This document shows positions 1 to 10,742 of a stretch of 64,000 bases of DNA, piece after piece. Origin of the DNA: Telopea speciosissima (lineage: Eukaryota > Streptophyta > Magnoliopsida > Proteales > Proteaceae); assembly GCF_018873765.1 (NCBI RefSeq), contig NC_057919.1, forward strand, positions 23,662,698 to 23,726,697. Direction: 5' to 3'. Made by a program: the position numbers and the translations under genes. Position 1 is the stretch's first letter; the number at the start of each line of letters is the position of its first letter. The notes beneath the pieces were generated by a model, which saw only the letters and a program-made list of their open reading frames with translations, ran no database searches and was not told where the DNA came from.

Positions 1-1551
1 TTTTTTGCGAACATAGTTCATGCATTATGTTCAGAATGTCAAAAATAGGCTGTGTACCAAAAACCAAACCTAAAAAACCATTTCTGGGCCTCGAAACCAC
101 AGTCTCGAGTTGGCTGGGAAAAAGTACCAGGTTTCGACCATATCTCAGTTTCGGGCTGGTCGAAACCTGAGATTTAGAACATTTCTCATAGTTGAAGGGG
201 ATCGCCAGCTGATCCTTCATTTAAATAGGAGGCAGGAAGGGAAATCCCGATACGATGCATTAGACATGGGATGTGCAGGTTATAGAACATATTGATTCTC
301 TATGGGACAGCTTCATTATAACAAGTCTACGCCACATGCAGCATGTTAGTCCATGGAGAATCCTGATCCAAGGATGTTTGTAATAATGACTCAGAGAAAA
401 TCACCATTCCTTTCACATGTAATTTGTTGAAATATAGAATTGCCTTTTCTTTCCTAAGAGTTTCCCAAGTTAAGAGGAACTCTTTGCTAGCAACTGCATC
501 ATACGTGTTTGATTGATAGAATCAGATTCATCTTCCAATCATGTTGAGAGAGGAATCCTAGGACATGTATGATATGAGCAGCAATGGGAAAAATTAGAGG
601 CAATAGAGTGGCAAAGGTGTGAGCAGTCTTGGAGAAGATGCCCAGGTTTTTACCATCCATCGACTGGGATAAAAAGAGATCATACAGTGGTTTCAGAGGC
701 CTTAAGAAGCGTGATATCATTTCATAAACCCATTCTATTGAGAAAGAAACCCGTCTCAACAAAGCTGTACACATTTTGGCTTTGAAAATATGTGGTTAGA
801 AGAACCTAGTTCCCTTTCAAGAGTAGAATAATGGATGAGATCTCCTTATTCTGTTGAATTGGCTGCACACAAGTTCCATATCAAGCTAAGATATTGAAAG
901 AAAGAATAATTAGGAGGAACTGAGAGGTGCAAGGCTATGTCAAGAAAGGAGTTCAAATCCAAACTTGAAGAGTTTGACAGAAGGAAAAAAAAAAAAGAGG
1001 AAACCAGTACAAAACTCTGCAGGGATTGACAAATGTTAGTCAGATACTTTTTTTTTTTTCTTTTTTTTTTTTTTTGTTAGTTAGATACTAGACTATTGTA
1101 TCAATAACTATTATTCATATCATAATAGATTTGGTCCCAGAACAACTGGTACATCAGTTTCCATTTAATTATTAATGGAGCCTCTGTTTACCCAAAAATA
1201 TTTATGTAGTTGAGCTAAAAAGCACAAGTCAAACCAATAGAATGTTATAGAAGAGAGCCATGGTCAATGTTTGATGCCATAGACCCCAACCAAAAACCAA
1301 TATCCAGAACATTTTCTTTAAAAGTTATAAGATAGAGTGATGTCCAACACTAATTCATACATCCTATTCTGATAGACAATCCTTCCATGTAGTTATACAG
1401 CACTTGGTGAGAGCATAGTCACAAAATTCCTTCTCTTTGTCTCTGTGTGTGACTGTGTTTTTCAGGGAGATGGGGTGAGAATAAAAAGTATTCTTATAAA
1501 TATCACAAATTAATAAAAAAAATTATTTCTACCAATATCACAATTACTAAC
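1..1551. other. left-edge spacer, probably intron of the alpha/beta hydrolase
   Basis: No coding exon is recognised here. If the hydrolase is intact, this is its second intron or part of it. It contains A- and T-runs (about 985-1075) and a minus-strand open stretch at 499-774 whose hydrophobic translation matches no family I recognise. Confidence 0.4.
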
Positions 1552-1839
1552 CTTTGAGGATCGAAGTCCATGGCACAAAATTACAAGCTCCGTGGAACCT
1601 GTTTCATGTAACACTCCAACAAGTTTTTCACCATATTTGTTCTGTATTATAACTCTCTGCTGTTGAATCACTGGAAAATAAATTGGAAAAAAGGGTTACC
1701 TGGTTGAAGTAATTCATATGAACATCATAAGCCTTAATATATTAATGGGTATTGGCTAATCTCGTTAGAGAATGACAGAGTTAGGCGGAGTCTACTTACC
1801 TGAGAGGCTCTGGCCTTCATGGAATTCAGGCTGAGCCAT
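1552..1839 (-). CDS. alpha/beta hydrolase (serine aminopeptidase S33-like), first two coding exons, 5' part only
   Basis: Partial gene leaving the window on the left. Reading the minus strand, ATG at 1839 opens a 40-nt exon (1839-1800) with donor GTAAG; the next exon is 1670-1552, with acceptor TTTTCCAG and donor GTTAG. Joined in phase they give 53 residues including KYGEKLVGVLHETGSTE and the strand/turn VILCHGLRSSK. The latter is the HG oxyanion-hole region at the start of plant esterase/lipase-type alpha/beta hydrolases, usually LCHGFRS(S/T)KD. The catalytic Ser, Asp and His lie in later exons; I found no continuation in 1-1551, so the next intron is long or reaches past the window edge. 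The substrate is unknown; family members hydrolyse esters or acyl groups. Start choice: first ATG of the exon, in phase and with a plausible N-terminus for the family. Confident on family, not on function. Confidence 0.75.
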
Positions 1840-2055
1840 CCTCGTGGGACTTCCAACGACTTGGGCGCGACAAGGGAAGATAGGCCACCTGGTGAGTGGT
1901 GGAGCAAATTCTTGGAGGTTAAAGTTAGAAGTTGAATCTCCAGATTCCGGACTGTTTGATACCTTATGCCCTCCTCTTATATTTTTTTTTTTTTTTTATT
2001 GAGCCCTCCTCTTATATGAGTTTTGGGGAAAAATCAAACATGAGTTTTTAAATTA

Positions 2056-3748
2056 GGGAAAATTACACTGTCACCCCCTGAGGTTTGTATTAAATACAGA
2101 GCGACCCTTGTGTTTCTAAATTATACAGCCACACCCCCTGAGTTTTGGTTAGTTGTTATAGTCAGCCCCACTCTGTTATATCATTCCTGTTAAGTGGTAA
2201 GGTGTTGATAATTCATGACATAAAATGACTAATAAACCCCTATTAGGGGTGTGAGCTTATCACCCCCCTTCCTATCCTCTCATTACTCCATCTCCGTCGC
2301 TCACATTCTGCAGTTTTGATTCCCTATCTCCATTAGTTTCTCGCCCATTCCCTCTTTCTTTCTCTTGTTCACACCCTTTGCTATTGAAGCATAGTGTCTC
2401 TTGCAATTTTTTTATTCAACATTCTGCAGAACAGAGATGTATAAATGAATACCTGCAACTCCTCGCAGAACAGAAGAATCCCTCACCACTTCTCTCCCCT
2501 TCCCATCCTCTCATTACTCCATCTTCGTCGCTCACATTCTGTAGTTTTGATTCTTCACCTCCATTAGTTTCTCGCCCATTCCCTATTTCTTTCTCTTGAT
2601 CACACCCTTTGCTATAGAAGCATAGTGTCTGTTGCAATTTTTTTTATTCAAATTCATTCTCCTCTTTGATGAATCTGACCAAAAACCTTACCCTTCAAAT
2701 GACTGATATCCTTGGGCGAAGTCTTCAGGGTTTTCAGATGGGAAATCTCAACTGGAATTAGCTAGAAGACAAGCGATTGTTTACTCATCAAATGCTTCGA
2801 AAGTTAAAAGCGCCATGGAGTTGGAGAAGAACTAAATCTCTTCCGGTAATTTGTAGCAATCGTTACTACTCTTACGACTTCATTCCCTTACCCTGCCTAT
2901 CATCAAAAACTTTACCCCATGAATCATGATAAGACGAGTTTCTCAGATTAAGATTTTGGTTAGTAGAAGGGAAGAGGTGAGGTCTGGTGGGGGTGTTCTC
3001 ATGTAGTGGAAGGAAAATGGAAGAAATATAAAAAGAGAAGGAGAGGGTTCGGTGGTGATGATTGTTGGGAGTTAAAGTGGGAAAGCAAAATCAGAGAGAC
3101 GGTGACTGAGGTTCTTGTTAGTGGAAGGAAAGAGAAGAAGAAGGGGACGGATTAAAGGGTTCAATTAATGGAAGGAAAGAGATGAAGTGGGTCGGTCCAG
3201 AGGCAAAAGGAAAATAGGAGGTTTTGGTTTGGACTGTGAAATAGAGAATGGGATTGGATGATTTCAGTTATGAAATGGAGATGGTGAATGACCGATTAAG
3301 TTTCAGAGGATGGATGGAGAAGTGAGATTGGAAGAAGATTTGGCTGGGATTTCAATTAGGTTCAGGTAATTGAATTTCACGGTCGTAGTTTGACCTAAAG
3401 ATCAGGGCATCTAGACGGGTCAAAGTAGAGGGAATAGCAGATTGGGTTTGCAGATTATTTAGGGCTAATAGCGAACAAATGAGAGCGGGGAAAAAAAATC
3501 CGAGAGAGAAGAGATGAGGGAGAGATGACATATGCAGTGGAGTTGTAGGTCAACGATGGAGGCAACTTCAAATTTGGGGAAGAAGACAACAGTAAAAAGG
3601 GTTTTTCTATTTTAGAAGAGGGCAAAGTTGGTATTTAAAATGTATTATTTAACACCATCCACTCAGGGGTGTGGCTGTATAATTTAGAAACATAGAGGGT
3701 CGCTCTGTATTTAATACAAACTTCAAGGGGTGGTAGTGTAATTTACCC
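2056..3748. mobile_element. non-autonomous Mutator-like (MULE) TIR element
   Basis: The ends are long inverted repeats of about 90 bp: 2056-2147 (starts GGGAAAATTACACT) and 3655-3748 (complement starts GGGTAAATTACACT). They share the same order of motifs, including TTTGTATTAAATACAGAGCG. The element is flanked by a perfect 9-bp direct repeat TTTAAATTA at 2047-2055 and 3749-3757, the target-duplication size of the Mutator superfamily. The 1.69-kb interior has no transposase reading frame. Its left half is pyrimidine-rich with an internal duplication and its right half is purine-rich. It is therefore a deletion derivative or Pack-MULE-like carrier mobilised in trans. Boundaries are read directly; the superfamily is inferred from TSD length and TIR length. 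Confidence 0.85.
2262..2651. repeat. 150-bp direct duplication inside the MULE-like element
   Basis: Two copies, about 2262-2412 and 2495-2651, share CCTCTCATTACTCCATCT, GTCGCTCACATTCTG, TCTCGCCCATTCCCT and the tail GAAGCATAGTGTCT followed by a T-run. They differ by scattered substitutions. About 80 bp separates the copies. Confidence 0.8.
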
Positions 3749-3757
3749 TTTAAATTA

Positions 3758-4789
3758 TTGGAGAGGGATTGTTGCTAGGCTGTGTGGCCCTACACCAGCA
3801 CTAAGGGCAATGACCCAATGAGCAAGTGGCATCCAACAGGGATGGGATTTTCATTTTTCTTTTTTTTGGGGGGGGGGGGAAATAGTCATTTCTCCCTTTC
3901 TATGTCTGGGCATGGCCCATGCATCCTGGCAACCTTCTTTTTCCCTTTAATTGCTTTTCTCTTTCCTCCCATGAATATCTAGGGTCCATGTGGATGACGT
4001 GGTTTACTACATCATCATTGGTGTTGGAAGATTCTCTCACACTAGCGGCATGGGGAACCCGCTCACAATCAATATTTATCTTAAAAACTCATTTGAACGC
4101 CTGGCTTTGATAAGTTTCCCATTTTCATTGTGCCACGTAGAATAATGATGTGTTAATTCTAATCATTCGAATTGTATATGGTTTGGATTAATTAGAAGTC
4201 AATTTTCTTGAGTCTAATTCAATCAAATAACGTCGTGTAATGGCATACATCCCTATGTGTAGACACCTCATTTTGACACCTTGGAGCAAGCTAGGCGATG
4301 ATGAATAGAGATGTTTTGGATTATTACATGACCCATTTTTTATGGCTCTGAAAATTCCTCATGACCCTAGCAGTGTTCCTTATCCTTAGGATGCCCATAG
4401 GAGTAAAATTGGCTAAAAATGAGTTTTGCAAATAATAGTAAAATGGCTTTGTCATGTATAGATGAGACCTGGCCCAAATCCCAAAAAACAAGGCCCGGCC
4501 TTGGTTCAAGGTAATTTTTTGAACTAAGCTCAAACCCCAATGGCTAGCCCAAGTTATCCAAGTACGCGGGCTTGGGTCAACATTCAACAAGAATCCACCA
4601 CTGCCGCCAACACCAATGGTCGGCGTAGGCCAAGTTTCAATGATTGTTGTGGTTCCAATATGGCCTTGAATTCTGGGTTGTTGCAGAAATACAGTCTCGC
4701 CCAAATACAGGTTAAACCAGCCCAATTGACTAGTTATTACACAATGTAAAATGGAAACCAGAGAAAGAAAGCAACATCCACAACTCCCA
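3758..4789. other. spacer without recognised gene
   Basis: No gene recognised. Holds a G-run near 3868 and, around 4465-4660, a GCCC/GGCC-rich stretch of the same flavour as the dispersed repeat at 8235 and 52088. The open frames here are short and have no family resemblance. Confidence 0.4.
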
Positions 4790-4799
4790 TGTCAAGATT

Positions 4800-6535
4800 A
4801 AATATACCTGTTTGAGTTAAAATAAAACCGCAAGCGTACGGGTCAATCGTAGCTACGGGTCGAACACGAGGAGATATACGCCACTCTATTTAACTAACTT
4901 AAAAGTAATGCAAAGTGAACCAAATTAAAGTGTTAAATTAAACTAATTAAATAAACAAAAATCAATGCATCCTAACTCATAAGCATCTAACAAAATTAAG
5001 GGATTAAATCGGCGTCCTAACACATGAGCATCTAACCTATCAAACTAAAGCGAATTGAAAGGAATAAAAATGCAGCCACACATACTAACCACATAAAAAG
5101 AAATAAGGGAATAAAAATGCATCCATAAACCACAACCATATAAAATTAAAATAAAAGAAATAGAGGGGGAAGAAGAAGAAGATAGAAAGAGATAGAGGAG
5201 ATGGATAATGAGATTGAGAGTTTAGATAGTAAAACCTGGATGTGCTTGCATGAATGTAAATGAAAAACCTGAATACTTGCATAAACTTACCATGGTCTCC
5301 TCTTCTAAATCTTCAAGTCTTGTCATCAACTTAAGAACTTAGACTAGAAGGCTTAAAACCTAAACTAGAATTAAGAAATTACAACCCAATTGAAGACTTA
5401 AATTGAAATTAAAGCATAAACTAAACCTATTATAACCATTAACTAAAAATTATAAAAGCAAACTTGAACTTAGAAAATCCAAAAATCACAAATTAGAAGG
5501 AGAAGAAGAGAAGAAATTTCACTAAGTGAATGAACCAATTTTTACAAGAGAGGTAAGGGGTATTTATAGGTGGAAGAGAGGAGAAGAGAGAAGATGGAAG
5601 TGTAGGAGAAATATTCCCTAAGAAAAAAGAATATTCTCTTCTCTTTCCTCTTTTACAATGCCTTGAATCCTAAGAAAAAGAAAAAATAGAAAGAAGAAGA
5701 ATGAAGATTGTTTACATGACTTTCATTTCAGAAAAATAAACTTCCAATTCTAACATTTATTTCCTTTTCTTTGTAGATATCTTCTCCAAGCAATAAAATC
5801 AAAGCATCTTTGATTTTTCAGCCTTCCATAGATGAGAAAATATAAATCTATCCCAAGTAGAATTCCAGAAGTGCCCTTGAGAAGTTGGAAGAAAGAGAGA
5901 GTAAGGGTGATGACTAGGATTCCTTCAAGAATAAATAAAATACCCATTCTGTCCTTCAGAAAACGTGGAGCATGGGGTGCTTATATAGGTCTCACCATTG
6001 TGTTCCTTTCGAAAAATCACACAAAATAGACCCAAATTTCATCCAATTCGGAGTTAGGGAGCCCAAGATATCTCAAGTTGAAGTTGGACTGTCCAGAGCC
6101 TTCCAAATGGAATCTTTCGGGTACAGTAAAGTAACTTTTGATAATTGCATTAAGGCCCCTAAAATCCGAACTTCCGCTTCACTTTGTCCCCATCCGACTG
6201 TCAATAATTATAAATAAACCCCTACAGACCATTTTCACGCGTCGTTACGGAAACGGCCATAACTTCTTCGTTTCAACTCGGAATTAAGTGTCGTTTGAAC
6301 CATTGCGAAGCTGACTCGATGGGCTATGCATTCATTTACACTTTTAAAAAGCTTAAAAACATCTCCTTAGCATCATCTCCTTCATTTTCACAAGAATTCA
6401 CCTAAACCCTGAAAAACATAAGAAAGCACCGAGTAACTCTGTCCAATGTGGTAAAATGTATAATTTATGCCCTAAAATTTCACACATAAATGTGTTCATC
6501 AATACCTATAGACATAGAGGTGTCATTTAGACACT
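4800..6535. mobile_element. LTR-retrotransposon-like relic (probably Ty3/gypsy), non-coding
   Basis: The stretch begins near a motif that recurs in plant gypsy-type elements (AACCGCAAGCGTACGGGTC, then TCGTAGCTACGGGTCGAAC). It ends with LTR-like text such as GGCCATAACTTCTTCGTTTC, AGCTTAAAAACATCTCCTT and AGCACCGAGTAACTC. There is no gag-pol frame. A GAAGAA-rich tract lies at 5150-5210 and 5490-5720. Exact ends and target duplication were not found. The assignment rests on remembered resemblance to gypsy LTR text and is tentative. Confidence 0.4.
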
Positions 6536-6539
6536 CGCA

Positions 6540-7325
6540 TTAAAGTTTTGGCATATGGTTGCTGCTAACAATATCATCATAGAGGAACTTCTTGAAATCC
6601 TCCATGTGTGCAACAATCAAACGTAATGGAATAATGAAAGATCCATCCCCATCATCAGGTCCAGGTATGATAATAGATCTCCCATCATACCCTAACGCAA
6701 TGGGTCCCATGTAAATGGGTTTTCCCCACCCAAAATCCGCTCCATAGATTGGCAACCCGATCCAGCTAGTAATAGCCACATTTTAGGGTTCCCAAAGAAG
6801 ACCCCTTGTTTACGCCCAACCGTTCGACAATGGAACCCAATCCTAAAAACTATCAAATCTTCTTGCCCTCTCAAGAAATCAATAGCAGACTTGAAATACT
6901 CATCAGTCATCTTCTCCATTGTCTCTCTAATCCTATTTACAGCAAACCCTAATGGCTTCCCCATCAACTCACCTGCCCGGCTCTTCGCATGCACATGTAA
7001 AGTAGCATTCCCAAAGTAATTATCAGGGAGCGACGGGCGAAGCCGGTTTCGGCTATTGACGGCCATGCGCAGCATTGTCGGTTGCTCAAACTTATGCCGA
7101 CAGGCTTTGCATGCACACCTCCAAATGTGTGCAGTGATGGCTTCGTTCCGACTACAAGGCTTACCAGCAATGGTCTCATTAGCTTTCTTCTGATCTCTCG
7201 TCAGCCTTAACGTCACCACCGTGGTTTCCTTTATCCTCTCTTCTCTGTCATCATTTCGACCGATTAAAACCTATGGCGGGTCAAACTCGGGTTGGTTGAA
7301 CTTGAACCGTGGGGTGGTTGGGTGT
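6540..7325 (-). pseudogene. BAHD acyltransferase relic, spermidine hydroxycinnamoyl transferase-like (C-terminal half)
   Basis: Minus-strand remains of the second half of a BAHD acyl-CoA transferase, a family moving acyl groups from CoA thioesters to amines or alcohols in the cytosol. From about 7320 downwards one reads a PP-VLIGR linker with an in-frame stop, then TTVVTLRLTRDQ, then SRNEAITAHIWRCACKA, VNSRNRLRPSLPDNYFGNAT and EKMTDEYFKSAIDFLRGQED. A frame change near 6780-6790 leads into VAITSWIGLPIYGADFGWGK and MGPIALGYDGRS. The DFGWG structural motif is intact (IYGADFGWG). The N-terminal half with the catalytic HXXXD is absent, and nothing upstream of 7330 replaces it. The layout NSRNRL..P.GYFGNA..DFGWG fits the HCT/SHT clade; an SHT-like donor is inferred from wording, not from a tree. 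A 5'-truncated, stopped and frameshifted copy cannot be functional. Confidence 0.85.
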
Positions 7326-7329
7326 TCAC

Positions 7330-7725
7330 TCCTACGTAATAAATGAGTATATGAACGATTAAAGGGTAGTTGCTGAGCTCTCAAGTCTCAATCCTAACCC
7401 TCATCAATTAAATGGTAAAGATATCAACGGAGAGTCGAAAATTTGTATTTGATCCGCATTCATATTCATTTAGGAGAATTTGTATTCAAAAAATCACTAT
7501 TCAAAAACTATTCAAATCCATCCGAAACTGATAGGATATTATCCGAATCAGTCCGAATATAATCGGATATGAATATGATTATGCCACTATCCAACCAAAT
7601 TTGATCCATTTACATCCTTAAAGACATCATTGTTTGCTTTTATAGTGTCTGCACCAGCATAAGAGTGCATCAAGTCAATGAGAGTACACACATGGATATC
7701 AACCGAGATAAAAAGAATTTAGTTA
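7330..7725. repeat. spacer with degenerate TCCGAAT/ATCCGAAT-rich dispersed repeat
   Basis: Around 7436-7615 the sequence is a run of diverged ATCCGAAT/ATTCGGAT words in both orientations (for example GGATATTATCCGAATCAG, TCCGAATATAATCGGATATG). The same flavour recurs at 31589-31720 and 31880-32005. No gene. Confidence 0.5.
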
Positions 7726-7856
7726 TAAAAAGTAAAATGTTACTTTCGCAATAAAATCTTTTATTTTATGAAAGACAAAATTACACCTTCGCACGTTCCT
7801 ATGTCTGGAACATAGGCAGACATAGGAGCCACACGACGAAGTAGCATTCTTTTTCA
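7726..7856. mobile_element. short foldback MITE-like element, relative of the 8404 element
   Basis: Terminal inverted repeats: left AAAAAGTAAAATGTTACTTTCG (about 7728-7748), right complement GAAAAAGAATGCTACTTCG (about 7838-7856). The interior has CCTATGTCTGGAACATAGGC, itself a small palindrome. The outer word resembles the ends of the 8404 and 51435 elements (AGAGAATGCTACTTGG). No convincing target duplication. Confidence 0.5.
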
Positions 7857-8234
7857 ACTCAAACCCAAAATGAGTCTTGAATTCTTGATTATGATTTCCC
7901 AATCAAACTCTATAAAAGAAAATGAGAATTAAGATTAGAATGGGCCAAAGGCTAACATGTAGCCAAGTTTTTTTGTTTTTGTTTTTTTTGTTACCAACCG
8001 AACAAAAAGAGATACCCATAAGATTTATACAGAAGAGATGACAAGATAAGAGTTGGGATCGTGTGAGAATGTCTCACATCCGTTTAGATGGAATCCTCTT
8101 TGTGGGATCCTACCTCAGAAGATAACTGAGAACAGAGTCAGACAGAGGCCAGATGGTCTACAAGAAATCCCTGTAGGATACAGAGTCAGATATAGAGGCC
8201 AGCTGGCCCAAAGCTGCAAAGATTTGTTTTAGCT

Positions 8235-8395
8235 TTAAAGGGCATCAATTTGGCCTGGCCAATCCGAGCCAACCTCGAGCCCAAATAGAGTGTGGGTTGA
8301 GCTTTTGCAGTCCGCATGATAGACTTGGCTGAGATTCTCAGGCTTGAAGTCAAGCCACACCGGGCCTGGACTAAGCCCGACCAAACCTATGTATA
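8235..8395. repeat. dispersed GCCC-rich repeat, copy 1
   Basis: Shares ordered words with 52088-52310: TTGGCCTGGCC/TTGGCCAGGTC, GGGTTGAGCTTTT.CAGTC, GACTTGGCTGAGATTCTCAGG versus GACTTGGGCTAGGATTTTCAGG, then a run of GCCC/AGCCC words and TATGTATA..TATATAAA at the end. No open frame of interest. Unclassified. Confidence 0.6.
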
Positions 8396-8403
8396 TAAAT
8401 TAA

Positions 8404-8593
8404 GGGAAAGAGAAAGCCACCAGGTCGCACAACGCACGCCGTCCCTGTGCCCTGATATAGAGGCACGCAAAATGACCACCACACCCCCTAGAACCTCATA
8501 AATGACTAAGGATGCGGTGGTCATTTTGCATGCCCCTATGTTGGGGGCATAGGGGCAGTCTGTCTGGCACAGCCAGTTGGCGTTCTTTCTCCC
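8404..8593. mobile_element. 190-bp full-length foldback MITE with 9-bp target duplication
   Basis: The two halves pair along almost their whole length: GGGAAAGAGAAAGCCACCAGG at the left end against GGGAGAAAGAACGCCAACTGG (complement of the right end), and AGGCACGCAAAATGACCACC (8461-8480) against GGTGGTCATTTTGCATGCC (8517-8535). Flanks are ATAAATTAA (8395-8403) and ACAAATTAA (8594-8602), 8 of 9 identical. A Mutator-type derivation is inferred from the 9-bp duplication. Confidence 0.8.
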
Positions 8594-8603
8594 ACAAATT
8601 AAT

Positions 8604-10283
8604 ATGGATATGAAGAAAGGAACGCTACTTGGTCTTGTGGCCCGCATGGCTCTACACCTAGATCGTAGAGGCATGCGAAAATACCACTGGCCCTATAAAA
8701 AAAAAAAAAATGGAAATCTCGCCTAAAACAATACGTGCCTATACTCCCATTGGCCAATGCACCCGTGCTGGTTCTAGAGGCCCAAGCAACGATCTCTTTC
8801 CTGATGGATATATACATCATTCACATTTTCTTTTTTTTAATCCATCGGCACCACTCATATATATATTTTTTAAATCCACCGACACCATTTCTAATTTATT
8901 TAGGCATGAGGATAAAATTGAAGGTTGGGGGAGAAGGAGCAAAATTAAAGCATCCACATGGCAAAGAGAAAGAAAGAGAAAAGAAAAGATCATCACCAGC
9001 AGCCCACTTGTATCCAATGTTGAATGTGATGAGAATCAAAAGGCAAGGCTTTATCTACTCTAATTTTTTGTGTCAGCTTCCTTCATGTATGTGGCAGAAA
9101 TCAGTGATAAGGACTTGAGGTTTATTGAGTATTAATTTGAGCTTAGCTATGGAGCTTATCTGCTTATATAGGTCTTATCCACCACTAGCTAGACACCTTA
9201 TACCAATCCAGTTTAAAAGGAGTAGACCTTTTGTACAAGAAATTTTGTCTGTTTTATGTCCTAAGATCCTTTCGTACAAATTTTTTTTTACTCTCCCCTA
9301 TGAAATTTACTGACAAATATATTTGTAATGGAGCGGTAAAATTTAATTGATATTTTGTTCATGTCATCATATAATCATGATTAAAATTTATATTAAATTA
9401 AAAAAAAAATTCAAAAGAATTTCTAAAAAAAAAATTGAGAAGATGTAGAAAAATAAAATCAATGGAAACCGTTGAAGAATCAAGGAGGAATGCCCATATT
9501 TATGGTGAGATACAAAATTTATATAAGCCAATAGTGGATCTCAAATCAATCTATTGTTTTACATGTCAAATTTGGTTACAATAAGATTGTTATTTTACTT
9601 TTCTGTCCTTGTTTTTTTTTCAAAAACTGTTTTAGTTATGGATAAAAAAAGGTTTTCAAATTAAGTTGAAAATGACTTATCATTCTGTCATTTTTTTATA
9701 TGAGAAATTACAATATTACCTCTACATTAAATAACATTTGGGAATAAGACAAGAGGCAAAAAAAGAAACTTCATTTTTTTGTGATGTTTTATTTCCAAAA
9801 GTTATTCATGTAAAGTGACAAGATTATCCATGCATTAAATAACTTTTGAGAATAAGACATGGGACAAAAAAGCAAGGTTAAAACTACGTAGTTCACCTAC
9901 CTGGTGACAACAAGATGCACTCCTAAAGTTATTTAAATATTATCATTTTACATATAAATGACACATTTTGAAAACGACATAATAATAAGTTAGTTTCAAT
10001 TTATTTTGAAAATCCCTTTTCACCCATGACTAAAATAACTTTAGGGGAATTCACCAAAAAATAACTTTAGGGGTGACCTCAAATTCGATCACCCTTGGAG
10101 AGGTGATCAAACCATGCGCGAGTCTAGAAATTCAATCTCTAGAAATTTTCACTCCCACGTAGACCCATCATGGAGACCTCAAATTCAATCACCCTTGGAT
10201 CTTTTGATTATTACCAGACTTGCACATGGTTTGATCACCCCAAAATTCAATCACTGTAGGACTCGCGTACTACTTGAGCCCGC
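8604..10283. other. AT-rich spacer without recognised gene
   Basis: About 8613-8695 is a truncated relative of the MITE at 8404 (GGAACGCTACTTGGTC, GGCATGCGAAAATACCAC) ending in an A-run. The remainder is AT-rich. ACTTTTGAGAATAAGACA-type words repeat at 9737, 9800 and 9846. No coding exon recognised. Confidence 0.45.
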
Positions 10284-10302
10284 CTACCTTTTTTGTACTT
10301 GC

Positions 10303-10558
10303 AGATTCAAGTATGCCGGTCTTGACATACCATAGCATGTTGAATACATTCACACCCTTTTATACTTGTAGTTCCAAGTTTGTCGGTCTTGACACACCAT
10401 AGCCAGTTGAACGCATCTACACACCCTTTTATACTTGAAGGTCAGTCTTGAAATACCATTTCCAATTGAACGCATTTATATCCTTCTGTACTTACAGATC
10501 CAAGTTTGTCGATCACGGAATATCGTTGCCAGTTGAACACATTTACACCCTTTTGTTT
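10303..10558. repeat. minisatellite, about 68-bp unit, four diverged copies
   Basis: Units start at about 10303, 10371, 10439 and 10497. Each carries a GTCGGTCTTGACACACCATAG-like core, then AGTTGAACGCAT and ACACCCTTTTATACTTG. Copy 3 lacks about 10 bp at its start. Confidence 0.8.
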
Positions 10559-10566
10559 ATCTCAAT

Positions 10567-10742
10567 CCTCCCTTGCTAAATGAGGAACATCACATAGTAC
10601 ATCTCACTCTTCCCCTCTACTAGGTGAGGAACATCACAATGTAAATTTCACTTCTCCCCTTGCTAAGTGATGAACATCACATGGTACATCTCACTCCTCC
10701 CTTGCTAAGTGAGGAACATCACAATGTTCATCTTACCCCTCC
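10567..10742. repeat. minisatellite, about 43-bp unit, four copies
   Basis: Units begin near 10567, 10609, 10653 and 10696. Each has CTTGCTAAGTGAGGAACATC followed by ACATGGTACATCTCACT with small changes. It abuts the 68-bp array. Confidence 0.85.

Noticed and set aside
499..774. Minus-strand 91-codon hydrophobic frame
   Set aside because: No recognisable family, no splice context linking it to the hydrolase, and composition is like other chance frames here.
4324..4749. Overlapping 133-codon minus and 69-codon plus frames
   Set aside because: Low-complexity GCC/GGC words shared with dispersed repeats; no family recognised.
10303..10742. CRISPR-like array
   Set aside because: Units are contiguous tandem repeats without unique spacers, and the genome is a plant's.
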